A DNA stretch of 64,000 nucleotides from Owenia fusiformis (GCA_903813345.2 CAIIXF020000012.1:17925520-17989519); one strand, 5' to 3'. Counted from the stretch's first letter, positions 23,296 through 34,521 are shown. Notes: generated by a model from the sequence alone, not told the origin. Made by a program: numbers and translations.

Positions 23296-25130
23296 ACGAG
23301 GGTTGTCCCAGAAGTAATGCACTATATGCTCCAACTTTATCAATAATTGATATTTTCCATGAAATTTTCAGTAAATGTTTCTTAGAGACATTTTGATTAT
23401 TCTAAAAAAGTTCATGTTCACTGATAAAACTATATTGATGTTACAATAAAATCAAGTTGGTGAGTTTGGGTAGGGCGGGGCAGGTTATACAGTCACGTCA
23501 AAAGGAATTGAAAAATTGAAAATATGAAATAAATAATCAACAAAAACATTTGGTATAGCTATAAGAAGTATGCTCAAAAATACATTCTAAGATTCTAAAT
23601 TACTATGAGCACATCCTAGATTTAATGGATGTACATAGCACAGTGTCCCATTTCACATTTTCTCAAAATATTGCCCTTTGCATGTTATGTACTTTTGATG
23701 CCTGTCAGGTCAAACACTCTTGTCAATTTCTTCCACTGTGACTTGTGGAGTTTTTCCCTCCAATGTTTGGAGTTGTCATCCAGGGTCAAATCGTCTCTTA
23801 TAAATCTCTTCTGCCACTCTATAATTGTAGTTCTATCTGGTATATACTACTTATATACTTTCTTGATGGTAGCATTGTTTTGTGTGGCTATGACACTCTA
23901 CTATACCTTGCATTTGCTGTTCATGAGCAACCCATTTGGCTTATTAGTAATGATTATGTATTTGTTTTTATTTTTCTGTTCCTTATAAATGGTTTATCGG
24001 TTGAATGTTAGATGTTAGTAAGGCACTTTCAAAAATATACTGAACAATACAATTAGACAAACAAAGTATCTTATGCATTTCTAGGTGTTAGGTATAGTAG
24101 TGTGTGAGTCCAAGTGAAGTATGAAAATAGGCCACCAACGCAAGGCCTCCTGTTATCAGGTGAGAATTGCAGTCATTTTTGCAATTTCTTGACTGTTGAA
24201 TTCGTGACTATTAAAATTTGGTATTTTGACATCACAGTGCTAAATGTCATTATTTGTACTTGGTTAGCATCATGCTGAATAAATTTGACAATTTCCCAAA
24301 CTTTTTGACCATTTAAAGGAAAGAAATATTAATAAAATAACACTTTGGATCTTTTCATAATTAGAAAAATTGGTACCTGCCCCGCCCGCCCCTACCCCCA
24401 TGTTGTTATGGCAACCATATTAAGACTTAATATTAATGTTTGATGCTGAAACGTCAGGATATAATAGATACAACTTCAATTGTTATATTTAAAGCATAAC
24501 AAAAATGCCTTTCTGTTGGTACATTTTACTGTAGGGACTACTACAGAGTCCCTACTTTCTGCGGCATTTCACAGCTGGGGACCAAAACGCTGCTAAAACG
24601 AGGGACTCTTTACAATAAAGCAATGCACCGACAGAAAGGCAATTTTGTTTTACTTTGAATGGAACAATTTTGAAGAAAAACGGTGCAGTATGAGACGCGC
24701 AATCCTTGATTTTCAAACATCTGGTAGGTCAAAAATTCAAATTAACTGTCGAAGTTAGTACCGCGTGTCTATGTCACACCTGCCACACCTTCCTCAAATA
24801 TCCCATATGTCCTATGTACTGTTTAAAACTTGGGTCCGGACTGAATTTTGCCCTACATTGCGAAATTAATGATTATTCGGAAATGATTATTATGAAAAGG
24901 ATGCATTGGTTTTATGTTTTCTTCCAATATTACACTGACATTCGCGATGTTTATAAATTGGTCCCAAGCTTATTTTGGCCTACTTTACAAAAGGAATGGC
25001 TACTCGCTCAAACATGACCCAATATCAATGAATGATATACCATTGGAAAGAGGAGCCACATGGCTTTAATTTATGGTACAATGAATGAAATCAATGCTTT
25101 TATCACTGATTGATACGCATGGTATATTGA
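23296..25130 (-). mobile_element. Second mariner-like relic of the same family
   Basis: The same end sequence as at 21,716 occurs at 23,296 in the same orientation. On the minus strand at about 23,690-23,850 the reading IIEWQKRFIRDDLTLDDNSK resembles the helix-turn-helix linker of mariner transposases. Around 24,750-25,100 sequence similar to 21,790-22,250 reappears (GTTAGTACCGCGTG; AATGAATGAYATAYCATTG). The right boundary is approximate. Confidence 0.5.
24500..24650. mobile_element. Short MITE hairpin, ~150 bp
   Basis: AATGCCTTTCTGTTGGTACA on the left is mirrored by TGCACCGACAGAAAGGCA on the right, with a second inverted pair AGGGACT...AGTCCC and AGTCCCT...AGGGACT inside. There is no coding capacity. 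Confidence 0.65.
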
Positions 25131-25787
25131 TTGTATATCGGCTCGTTATGTGCCTACAAAACCTCAGTAGCCAGGTATGGAATACTTAGATACGACATTG
25201 GTAACTTGGAGAAACATCAAATGACCATCGAAATCTTCCTGACATCTCACATTTTTTGAAGTATTGTAATAACGTATTTTTCTACATTGATGGTGTATAA
25301 ATCATTCTTGCAATAAATATTTAAAAAACAAAAACTTTAATGTTATTGTTAAATTATAAAAGTAGAACCTACAACGTCTTCTGAATTATCATGGAGCCTT
25401 TGTGGTTCTCCTTTCTCTCAAAATTTCCTCTTCTTGGAACTTGGGGTGTCTCTGTTTAATAAAAGGCTCATTCCCCTGAACTTCATGCTTCCATCAAGTT
25501 GTCTTGAATTTATGTTGAAGTCTAATACACGATATATCCATCTTTCTCCAGACCTATATATTTTGGTTCGTTTATTTTGAAATCCAATGATGGGTGAAAC
25601 TGTATAAAATGTTTGACGAAATCGTTCTGCTCTGATGACTTGAAGTTGCAATAAAAACATTTGAAACGTGGCCCTAGAATGAAACAGTATATATAATTAA
25701 TAGAAATACTTTACTTGGTCTTTCGTGTACGTTTATTTGAAGAACCTCAATATTTAATGGAATGTAATGAAGCTTTCCTCGTGATCG

Positions 25788-25874
25788 AAGCGGGTACTCG
25801 TTAAATCTGCTCCTGATTTCAGCGGGACCTCCTCATGTTTTCAGCGGGGCTTCCTCATAATTTCAGCGGGGCCA
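25788..25874 (-). repeat. Right subterminal repeat cluster of the 8.6-kb element
   Basis: Mirror image of the cluster at 18,108-18,205: repeated units with TTTCAGCGGG and CCTCCTCATGTTTTCAGCGG. Its distance to the right end (~406 bp) equals that on the left (~409 bp). Confidence 0.8.
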
Positions 25875-27213
25875 CTGGAACACCTCCAATGGTGTATTTC
25901 ACCCCCCACAGGAGATGTTATTGTAAACTAACTTATCAATACATACAATGTTGATCCAATATTCATTATGAGAAATGCATATCGTAGTTCTTGTCTCAAT
26001 TTTAACGACAAAAGTAATTATGTTACAGTAAATTATGTAAACGTGCATATTTGCGCCAGTTTCTTCCATGCCGATAAACATATTTATCGTTCATGTCATT
26101 GTTTGTGAAGATATACCTGTTCTGAAAGTATACCTCAAGTTTCAAAGAACAGTAATGCGTATTCTTACCATTTTTGTCCATATTTCCAGGTGACACAAAT
26201 AAAAAGGACTTTGCTCGTGATTTCAGCGGGAACTTGCTCGCGATTTCTAAATCATGGCGGGGCTTTAGATACTACCCGTGTCTATATTCCACCTTCTTTA
26301 TATTGTTCTGGGAAATCAAATGAATAGAGAAATATTAATGTGAAGAGTCCAATGTTTCCTGCACATTTTCAAATTACGCCGACTGTACAAAACCCCATGT
26401 TTAGTTCTTGACTGTAAAAATGTCAACATCCCATGGTAGTCTTAAGTTCGTGTAATATTTTCTCAAGGGGTGAAGAAGGGGATACGGCTTAACCTTGAAG
26501 AAAAAGTATTCGACTCTCAAATCTGGGCAAACGGTGTGTTATTTTCACTTACGTTCAGGCCGGCGTTCAGCCACCTATTATACCACATGACAATGTTACT
26601 TTTATGTCTGCCAAAGAATTTGACAATGGTTACATGGCATGAGTGATGACTAATTTCATTGAACAATGTAAGGCCGTTCATGTATGCTTTGAGACAATGT
26701 ACCAGAGTTGCTTGTTTTACCCACGATCGTCTATTTGAAGAGATTTATCTCTTGAAAAGCCCATGGGCTTTCTTATAAATATCGATATTTTTAGAGAATT
26801 TTCAGGATATTTTGGGACGTAGACCTACAAGAGAGAAACTCCGGCAATTCAAGCCTGTAGTCAAGATTTACCTGGGGGAGCGGTTTTACCAAGGGGGGGG
26901 GGGGCTTTTCGACAGTTTTGGCAAAAAATCATACGAAAAGTGCTCAGAATGATGAAAAACTGCATGATTTTGAAAGAATTCTTGCCAGGGGGAGGGGAGC
27001 GGCCTTCCTCTTAGTTTTGTTATCATTGTATAATGAGATCTATTTAACTCATTCGGCGATCTAATAGTAATTCAAGTTTTGGCGCGAAATGTGCCCTGCT
27101 TTGACGTCATTGATTTTCATCGACCAATCAGCCCAGCGGTCAAATGAGTACACTTTGGACTTTGGGGAAAGGTGAATACTACTTTCTTTTTCTCTTCATT
27201 GGCAGCGTCGTAG

Positions 27214-27837
27214 CTGTTACGCGGTATATGGCATACATTCATGGTTGCGCGGTATTTGTGATACGGGTGAATATGCCATACTCACCTGCGGTATATGGCA
27301 TATTCCGCAGGTGAGTATGCGATATTCCGCAGTGAATATGCGATACATTGATTTCAGTGAATACCCGATACTCACCTGCGGAATATGTCATACTTATTTG
27401 CGGAATATGCCATATACCGCGGGTGAATATGACATATACCGCAGGTGAAAACGTGATACAGAAAGCCTTGATTTGATTGGTTGCGAGAATCGACTCTAAA
27501 TGTAAAACTACGCTGGATAGTTCGTGCGTCGAGTACTAATATATGAATCCTGGATTGATTGAGTAAGTTTATTACGTGAGATTGGTGACTGATACTTCTG
27601 CTAAGTTAATATATTCGATACACAGTACTGTTGATTCAGTAATCATTATAATAATTTATTAAGTTTTTCTTGTTCGTTCAATCGATGCAATTGACAATTG
27701 CGTACTTCCGTATCACGTTCTCATTGGTTAGTGTGTATGCCTTATACCGCAGGTGAATCTGTCATACGCCGCAAGTGAATATGCCATATTCGTTGCGGAA
27801 TATGACATATTTTTGTATCGCGTTTACCGCGTAACAG
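27214..27837. mobile_element. Element with CTGTTACGCGGTA ends and an array of alternating-orientation repeats
   Basis: A 13-bp perfect terminal inverted repeat CTGTTACGCGGTA is flanked by TAG on both sides (27,211 and 27,838). At 27,220-27,450 and again at 27,735-27,815, a ~25-bp unit (GAATATGCCATATACCGCAG and variants) occurs about a dozen times in both orientations. The centre (27,460-27,730) is unrelated. A 3-bp duplication would fit PIF/Harbinger-like elements, but their usual target is TWA. Confidence 0.65.
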
Positions 27838-28277
27838 TAGCCAGGATTTGACAGGAGGGGGTTAGAGTATTTTCGGGAAAATCTTTTGAAGAAAGATTTT
27901 TTTTCAATTGTCTTGTATTTTTCATTACTTGCACAATGTGCTCTTCAGATATATAGGAGGCAAAAATTACCAAAATTGTGAGTCCCAATGAAAAAACAAT
28001 TTTGACTCCTCATAAATAATGTTTCAATCCCGGGGTTTTTGTATGTTCGCTTCCTTGAATCAAATACTACCGAATTGTATGATCTGATTGCACGTATTTC
28101 AGAAATTGAAGCCCTTGTGTCCTATGATTGAAATATTGTTCTTCTCTTATTCGATTTACCCATGCAAGCTCCCGCCAGATCATAGTAAATATTATAAATA
28201 CATTTACACTATACAGTGATAATTCGGATCTGACAACTATGGCTCTCATAGTCATAGACACTATAAATATTCAGTGA

Positions 28278-28436
28278 TCATTGGAAGTTGGGAACTATTG
28301 GTATACACTGGTTAAGGGGGCTGTCTGGTTCAGAATCAAGTGGGTCGATTTCATTAATCTCTTGTATGATTTGTTCTAAGCGCTGGTCATCAAAGTCGCT
28401 TGATTCTGCCTTTTCCCTTAAAAGGGTGGAGTACAT
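28278..28436 (-). CDS. Candidate small acidic reading frame or terminal exon, unrecognised
   Basis: Minus-strand ATG to TGA, 52 codons, including EKAESSDFDDQRLEQIIQEI and NEIDPLDSEPDSPLNQ. The composition is acidic and helix-like with natural-looking codons. A phase-0 acceptor (AAAAG, weak pyrimidine tract CCACCCTTTT) before the codons AESSDF would join it to the exon ending at 34,507, making it a possible last exon of the secreted-protein gene. However, a plus-strand retroelement-like 3' tail overlaps it (AATAAAGATACTGAACTGA at ~28,547), so it may instead belong to a transposon. Confidence 0.3.
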   Translation of the reverse strand: MYSTLLREKAESSDFDDQRLEQIIQEINEIDPLDSEPDSPLNQCIPIVPNFQ

Positions 28437-28439
28437 AGG

Positions 28440-28572
28440 TAGATACCCAGTGGCTCAGTACATAGCCTTTATCAGTGTGAAATAATCTGTTAATGTGAAT
28501 TGTCTGTAATTATATGTTATGTTTAAATCTTCACCTATGTGGAGGAAATAAAGATACTGAACTGAACTGAAC
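28440..28572 (+). mobile_element. Retroelement 3' tail
   Basis: AT-rich sequence ends in AATAAAGATA followed by (CTGAA)n at 28,554-28,570. Microsatellite-like tails after AATAAA are typical of non-LTR retrotransposons of animals. No reverse-transcriptase codons were recognised upstream. From here to 29,398 nothing further is seen. Confidence 0.4.
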
Positions 28573-29398
28573 TCTCGGCATTCTATACCTTTGCAACATC
28601 TCCGAATCATCTAGTGTATCAATTGGATTGATTCTATCTCGAAATATTCTCAGTCCTATGCGATTGTGGTGTCGATTCAAAAAGAAGTGGAACATATATT
28701 TAGCTTTCTTCCCGCAGCTTCCGGAGTGCTATTTGCAGACGATATATGCGATGATTTTCGCATTGTTTGGAAACAAACATGATATTCTTGAAGGATTTAC
28801 AAGCGGAAAACAACAATTAACATATAAAAAATAGTGTTTAAAGATGCACAATATTTGCGTTTTGATTTGCGACAGGGTAAAAAGAATCGCAAATATGAGT
28901 TCATTTGCGTTCAGAAAATCTATAATCTTCATGCCTCGAAAAACTATTAGATACATTTTTGAAAAGTTATTCATCTTAGAATCTTGAAATAGTTGAATTT
29001 CCTGCCTTTTTATAAACAAGGGTCTAGATTTTTAGATCATAAAGTATAACACTTTACACGCTATTTCTTGAAAACGATCTATTATTTATTTTTCTGTATG
29101 CATATGTAGAATGACTATTTACATATTCGTGCAGTGCTTTTGAAAGTTAACATTCATATTCAACTTGCATCAGCAATTTTTGATAGCATGTCACATTATG
29201 AGGTTTATTCATCGGAGGGTATACATGTTAGTATTTCATTTCAAGTCCTACTGTTTTAGCAATGCTTCTCTCCAGATCTCTTGCAATTAGGGGCGAGAGC
29301 GCAAAATGAATCTCTTGTATTCAGCGACCAAGCTGTCCTCCCCATCAGCATGTACGCTCCTCTGGAACACGAACACAAACACAACAAGATTAGTAAAA

Positions 29399-29530
29399 CA
29401 TAAAACGCTCCAATTACCTGTAAAACAGAAAACGCCCCGATTACCTGTGAAACGGGAAACGACCCAATTCCCGAAAAGCAGAAACGCTCAATTTACCTGA
29501 AAACAAAAACGCCCCAATTGCCACCGAAAC
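29399..29530 (+). repeat. ~28-bp tandem repeat, about 4.5 copies
   Basis: Units of the form AAACGCCCCAATTACCTGTA followed by AAACAG, with point changes and a few indels between units. There is no coding role and no inverted structure. Confidence 0.75.
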
Positions 29531-29630
29531 AAAGCTATTATGCAATTTTAAAATTATTTAGCCAGACTATTCAAATAAGTTGATATGTATTGTAGTCTAG
29601 GGGCCATGGATTCGAGTCGCTCGGGGATTA

Positions 29631-32600
29631 GTGCAGTCAGAATGTGGGTTTCGGCGTGCGTTCAGAGGGATTTTATGGGACATAATTTTTCATGTTACTA
29701 CTATGATTATACATATTTGTATGGATTATTAGATCTTAGTTTTTCAGCTTTTAGATTTTGTGGCCATTTTACCCCCATGGGCTAAAATTTGGACCCCTAC
29801 TATAAAATTGGGCAAGAACTCAAAAAATACTCAGTGGAATGTTTCCAAATTACTAAGTTATATTGATATAGGCTAACTAAATATATGATAAAAATTTCAT
29901 GTCACATGGTTAAGTGGTTGCCATGGAAATGGATAAAACATGCCCTTCGGGTGTCAATTTTCAGGCCAATTTTTCAGGACTGACAGAGTCATTTCATGCA
30001 TATTTTGTCACCAATGTGTTAGGAAGGGTTAAAATGTAAATAGAAAACTTCTATAATATATTAGCAACAATTGTATGTAAAGATCAGTCCACAAAACCTC
30101 AGATTTTGGCCTTGTATTGATCCATGACTTATACAGGGGTCTATTACATAGACTCGAGCTCCCACATTGGATGGATGCTATAACTTTTGAAATAAGGGAG
30201 ATACAGGTCTCATTTTTTCAGATCTTCATAAATGGTTGGTTTTAAGTATTTTAATATACGTTTGGAGCTGGAATATGATTGGTTGCCATAGTAACCAGGG
30301 TTTTAAGGAAATCCTGACCCCGACATTGGATGGATGTTATAACTTTTGAAATAAGGGAGATTCATGTCTCATTTTTTCAGATTTTTGACAATGATTGATT
30401 TAAAGTATTGATTTAGACTGTGGGAGCTGAAATTTGATTGGTTACCATGGAAATCAGGGTTTTGTTGAAATTCAGACCTCCACAATTGATGAACACTATA
30501 ACTCTTAAATACAGCCAGATAAGATATAATCTTTTCAAATGTAAGATAATGATAATATGTGTATATTGTATCAGACTTTGGAAGCTAGGATTTATTTGTC
30601 TGCCATGGTAACCATGTTTCATTGTCATGGTAACTGCTGTTTTCGTTTTCAGATTCACCTTTATTCTAGATAGGTGACATAAATGACATAAAATGACAAA
30701 TTGCTCAAAGTTACCATTTTATTCTTAATTTTGGGATTTTTTTCTATTTTATATGATTTACATGCTCATGACTCAATAATACTAGAGATGCAACCATTGT
30801 TTGGCTCATAAAATATCAAATACTAGTAAACAATACATGCATGTCTGACAATATTGCCTTATTCCATACAACTAGTTCTTACAAAAGCTCTGACTCATAA
30901 TTTGTTCATTTGTACTTATCATTACTGTTTTCATTTAGCACAATTTCCTCTTAACATCAATTTCTATTTACCCTTTGCATTCGTTTGACTTCACTTCTTA
31001 AAAGAGAGCTTCGTCTTCACTCTTTCAAACTAAAATAAACCTGTGAACTCACCGCGCCAATCAGTGTTCGTCGGCAAAATTTGACCAACGTTCTATATAT
31101 GGTCATTCCTTCTGACGTCATTGTTGAGCCCAGAATTGACCAATGACATGCGCATATTTTATTAGAACGCATTTGGCGTATGTTTCTTCAAGCTCGCTGA
31201 TTGGTGGAAGAAAGGTCAGTGCGTCTAGGTCAAAAGTAATTTATACCCAAACTGTCACCGGTACCCGTCGTGGGGGCGGGGCTACTAAACTGAAATATAG
31301 TCTCTACTAGGCAGAGTGTAGTTTAACTAGACTCTGCACGCAGGGTAATTTCTATTGGAATGAAGGATTGTTTTGACCATTCTGGTGATAAGGATCCTCA
31401 GGGGATATAGTCCATTCATGCAGTATTAGACTTGGCAGAATGGGTTAAGACTGGTCTCTGTGGGTTCACTGTATATAAAATATGGCTGGGTTCCTAGGCT
31501 GAACCCTCAAATATCAATATGTTCCCATCCAAGCCGTCAAATTTGAGTGTGTTCCAATATCAACCAAAATAATGCCCAAAAGCCATACCAAATGCCCAAA
31601 AATATAGGACCAGTGCCATACCAAATATATCCAGATATGAAAACATGGCCATTCAAAATTTCTAATGCCTCAAGAAGAAGGCAGATCATTGAGGAAAACA
31701 ACCAATAATAACCTCACATTAAGGATATACTAGATCAATGCCATACATGTACAACAAGTGAAGGGCAACATATTTTTCCATCCATTCCCAAAACCGACCA
31801 TTGCCATACCTCTCAAGTCATAATTTGGAGAGCATTCTCATACCAGATCCTAAAATTTGGGTCCATTGCCATATCAAATATCAAAAGTACCCAACCTGAG
31901 CTGAGGATCCCCTCAAGGTTTATATACAGTGAACTCCTGGGAGACGGGGGGTAATGTTTCCAATTCCAAATATAAGTTTTATCATCCATCCTCTTCAAAT
32001 GTTATAATGAGCAATCATTACAAAGTGGAAGAGTTCATCATTTAATTCATTGCATTATATCGGATGCTATGAAAGCAGTGAAGGACCAATCTTGAAAGAT
32101 GGGAAGAGTTGAAATATCAACACCTCCATAAGTGAGGGCAGCACTGTTCTGTTTTGGAGAATATCTTATGTGAAACAGCTCATATCGTTATCTATTGATG
32201 TAAGTTACAAATATATTTTTGTAATTCTGCTGTACTTTTACTGGTGGACAATTCAACTTTGAATTTTTTGTGTCAGGAATTTCTATATTGATTCCTATTA
32301 TGAAGAAAACAACCTTAAGAACCTAAACTGATGTGAACTCTGTCCCATTAGATGTCAGAAGCTCAACCCAACCCCTGTAGCTGCAAACCTAGGACCAAGT
32401 CCTGTGTGAAGCAATATTAGACTTCAATGCGTTTACTGGATCAGATTCCACCAGTGCCTTTCTGAACAAAGGAAAAGTAAATCAACTGAAACGGAAGACA
32501 AACAATTCTTAAAGTTGTTTTCTTCAATGGGAACCAATATAGGAACCACTACCATAAAATCGAAAGTTGAATTGTTCATCTGTAAAAATACAGCAGAAAC

Positions 32601-34102
32601 AGAAAAATAACTGCAACTAGTAGATTACGAGATGAGCTGTTTCCCATGAGATACAAAACAAAACAGAACAGTGCTGCCCTCACTTATGAAGGTGTTGACA
32701 TTTTCTTTCACATTTAAAGAGGGTAAATTATCAAACCTATGTATGGACACATTCCCACCAGCCTAAACCCATTATGCCCAACACTGCATGAATGAACTGT
32801 GAATTCCCTGAGGAATCTTTAACACAAGAATGGTCAAAAGAATCCTTCTGTCCAATAAAAATTGTTGATATTTTTAATTAAGAGGCAATTGTGGAAGATG
32901 AAAACGATAATGATGAGTAAAAACAAGTTGGGAATCAGAATATGTGTGAGAATTAGTAGAATGGAATGAGGCTATACTGTCAGACATACGGGATAAATTG
33001 CTGAAATTAAGAGCAAAATGATAATTTTGAGCATTTTGGTATAACATGTTGTGAATTGACCATTCTCAAATGAAGGTAAGAATGAAATAAAAAATTAAGG
33101 GTACCATGACGACGAAACATGGTTACCATGGCAATCAAGTAAATGCTAAGTTACAAAGTCTAATTCAATACACAAATCTAATTAATTCTTAAGATCTGAA
33201 ATTATTTCTGTATCTGCTTAAATTCAAACGTTAAAGCATTTATCAATTGAGGAGGTCCAAATTTCGATAAAACTCTAGTTACCACGGTAACCAATCAAAT
33301 TTCAGCTCCCAACATCTAATTTAATATTTATAATCAATCATTGTCTAAGATCTGAAATAATGAGACATGTATCTCCCTTATTTCAAAAGTTATAACATCC
33401 ATCCAATGTGGGGGTCAGAATTTCCCTAAATCCCTGGTTACCATGGCAACCAATCACATGTCAGCTCCCAAAGTATAATAAAATACTTAAAACCAACCAT
33501 TTATGAAGATCTGAAAAAATGAGACCTGTATCTCCATTATTTCAAAAGTTATAGCATCCATCCAATGTGGGAGCTCGAGTCTATGTAATAGACCCCTGTA
33601 TAAGTCATGGACCAATACAAGGCCAAAATCTGAGGTTTTGTGGACTGATCTTTACATACAATTGTTGCTAATATATTATAGAAGTTTTCTATTTACATTT
33701 TAATCCTTCCTAACACATTGGTGACAAAATATGCATGAAATGACTCTGTCAGTCCTGAAAAATTGGCCTGAAAATTGACACCCGAAGGGCATGTTTTATC
33801 CATTTCCATGACAATCACTTAACCATGTGACATGAAATTTTTATCATATATTTAGTTAGCCTATACCAATATAACTTAGTAATTTGGAAATATTCCACTG
33901 AGTATTTTTTGAGTTCTTGCCCAATTTTATAGTAGGGGTCCAAATTTTAGCCCATGGGGGGTAAAATGGCCACAAAATCTAAAAGCTGAAAAACTAAGAT
34001 CTAATAATCCATACAAATATGTATAATCATAGTAGTAACATGAAAAATTATGTCTCATAAAATCCCTCTGAACGCACGCTGAAACCCACATTCTGACTGC
34101 AC
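29631..34102. mobile_element. 4.5-kb foldback element with ~1-kb arms and X-box-like palindromes
   Basis: Both ends read GTGCAGTCAGAATGTGGGTT (right end inverted), flanked by TA. The arms (29,631 to ~30,950 and ~32,850 to 34,102) are closely matched, and inverted similarity continues to the centre: 31,350-31,480 with 32,735-32,880, and 32,113-32,330 with 32,480-32,700. Each arm contains three ~158-bp tandem units, each with a palindrome such as GTTACCATGGCAAC (30,281; 30,440; 30,598 and 33,121; 33,277; 33,436). The left arm also holds a later insertion (30,969-31,346). There is no transposase. Short open frames near the two tips are mirror copies of each other, not genes. Confidence 0.85.
30969..31346. 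mobile_element. 378-bp element with 10-bp target duplication, inserted in a foldback arm
   Basis: The ends are TACCCTTTGCATTCG and GCACGCAGGGT, with AATTTCTATT on both sides (30,959-30,968 and 31,347-31,356). The mirror position in the right arm of the host foldback lacks the insertion and reads as an unoccupied site (reverse complement CAATTTTTATTGG near 32,860). The interior has CCAAT/ATTGG words, a TGACGTCA and GGGGCGGGGC. It is the longer sibling of 3,307-3,393. Confidence 0.88.
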
Positions 34103-34438
34103 TAGATACTGAGATCACTTATTTATACTTATGTTCTTTATCAATCTCTTTTTCGAAATAAAATCTGCAAATTGTACCATGTATAGTATATTGCATTTTA
34201 CCAAAAGGTTAAACTTGAAATTGTAATAAGTCCATTGTTCGGGAAATAAATGAAAATAATGTTGACTTGACAAAAATGATAAAATTAAAGAATGTTGAAG
34301 CAGACAACAATTCTGATTTGCATTATTAAATATTCAAAGTGTAGTCGGTGATATGATAATTGAAATTAGAATCACATCTTATTGATTGTTATTTCAAAAA
34401 CTGTTTATCAACATAGAAACAGCTAAAAACTTCCGGAA

Positions 34439-34521
34439 ACTTACAAGCGCTTCCTGCAAAAACCTTTCATCAACTTAGAAACAACCAAAAACTATAAGAA
34501 ACTTACAAGCGCTTCCTGCAA
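34439..34521 (-). repeat. 62-bp duplication of an exon end with its splice donor
   Basis: ACTTACAAGCGCTTCCTGCA occurs at 34,439 and 34,501, and the similarity extends across AACWTAGAAACARCYAAAAACT. The second occurrence is the real end of exon 5 of the secreted-protein gene plus its donor; the first is an intact copy in the intron. Reading on past the first donor meets a stop at once (VSFL-stop), so only the inner donor keeps the frame. Confidence 0.85.

Larger units (their letters stand above)
17699..26280. mobile_element. 8.6-kb inverted-repeat element with CAC termini and 5-bp target duplication TCTAT
   Basis: Both ends begin CACGGGTAGTATCT and stay inverted-identical with two mismatches for about 68 bp, up to GAAATC(G/A)CGAGCAA. 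TCTAT flanks both sides (17,694-17,698 and 26,281-26,285). About 410 bp in from each end is a cluster of four ~25-bp repeats (CCCGCTGAAAACATGAGGAGG-like), at 18,108-18,205 in one orientation and 25,788-25,874 in the other; the same core also occurs inside the terminal repeat. No long reading frame is present, so the element is non-autonomous or gutted. CAC-starting ends with a 5-bp duplication are features of the Transib/RAG superfamily, but no transposase supports that here. Confidence 0.75.
17481..27176. mobile_element. Outer inverted-repeat element, TA-flanked, interrupted by the CAC element
   Basis: TTCACCTTTCCCCAAAGTC at 17,481 is matched in inverted orientation at 27,158-27,176. Both are flanked by TA (17,479 and 27,177). 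Inside the ends both arms carry further shared words (GACGTCA, AGGGCA, TTTCGCG). The simplest reading is a roughly 1.1-kb element split by the insertion at 17,699-26,280. The outer limits rest on about 90 bp of imperfect similarity. Confidence 0.5.

Noticed and set aside
27220-27815. Regular short repeats that might suggest a CRISPR array
   Set aside because: Units alternate in orientation, spacing is irregular, terminal inverted repeats bound the array, and the genome is clearly eukaryotic.
29585-29785. Open frame containing VRMWVSACVQRDFM..., repeated on the minus strand at 33,927-34,118
   Set aside because: Also a by-product of inverted repeat arms. The frame starts outside the element and the translation has no protein-like features.
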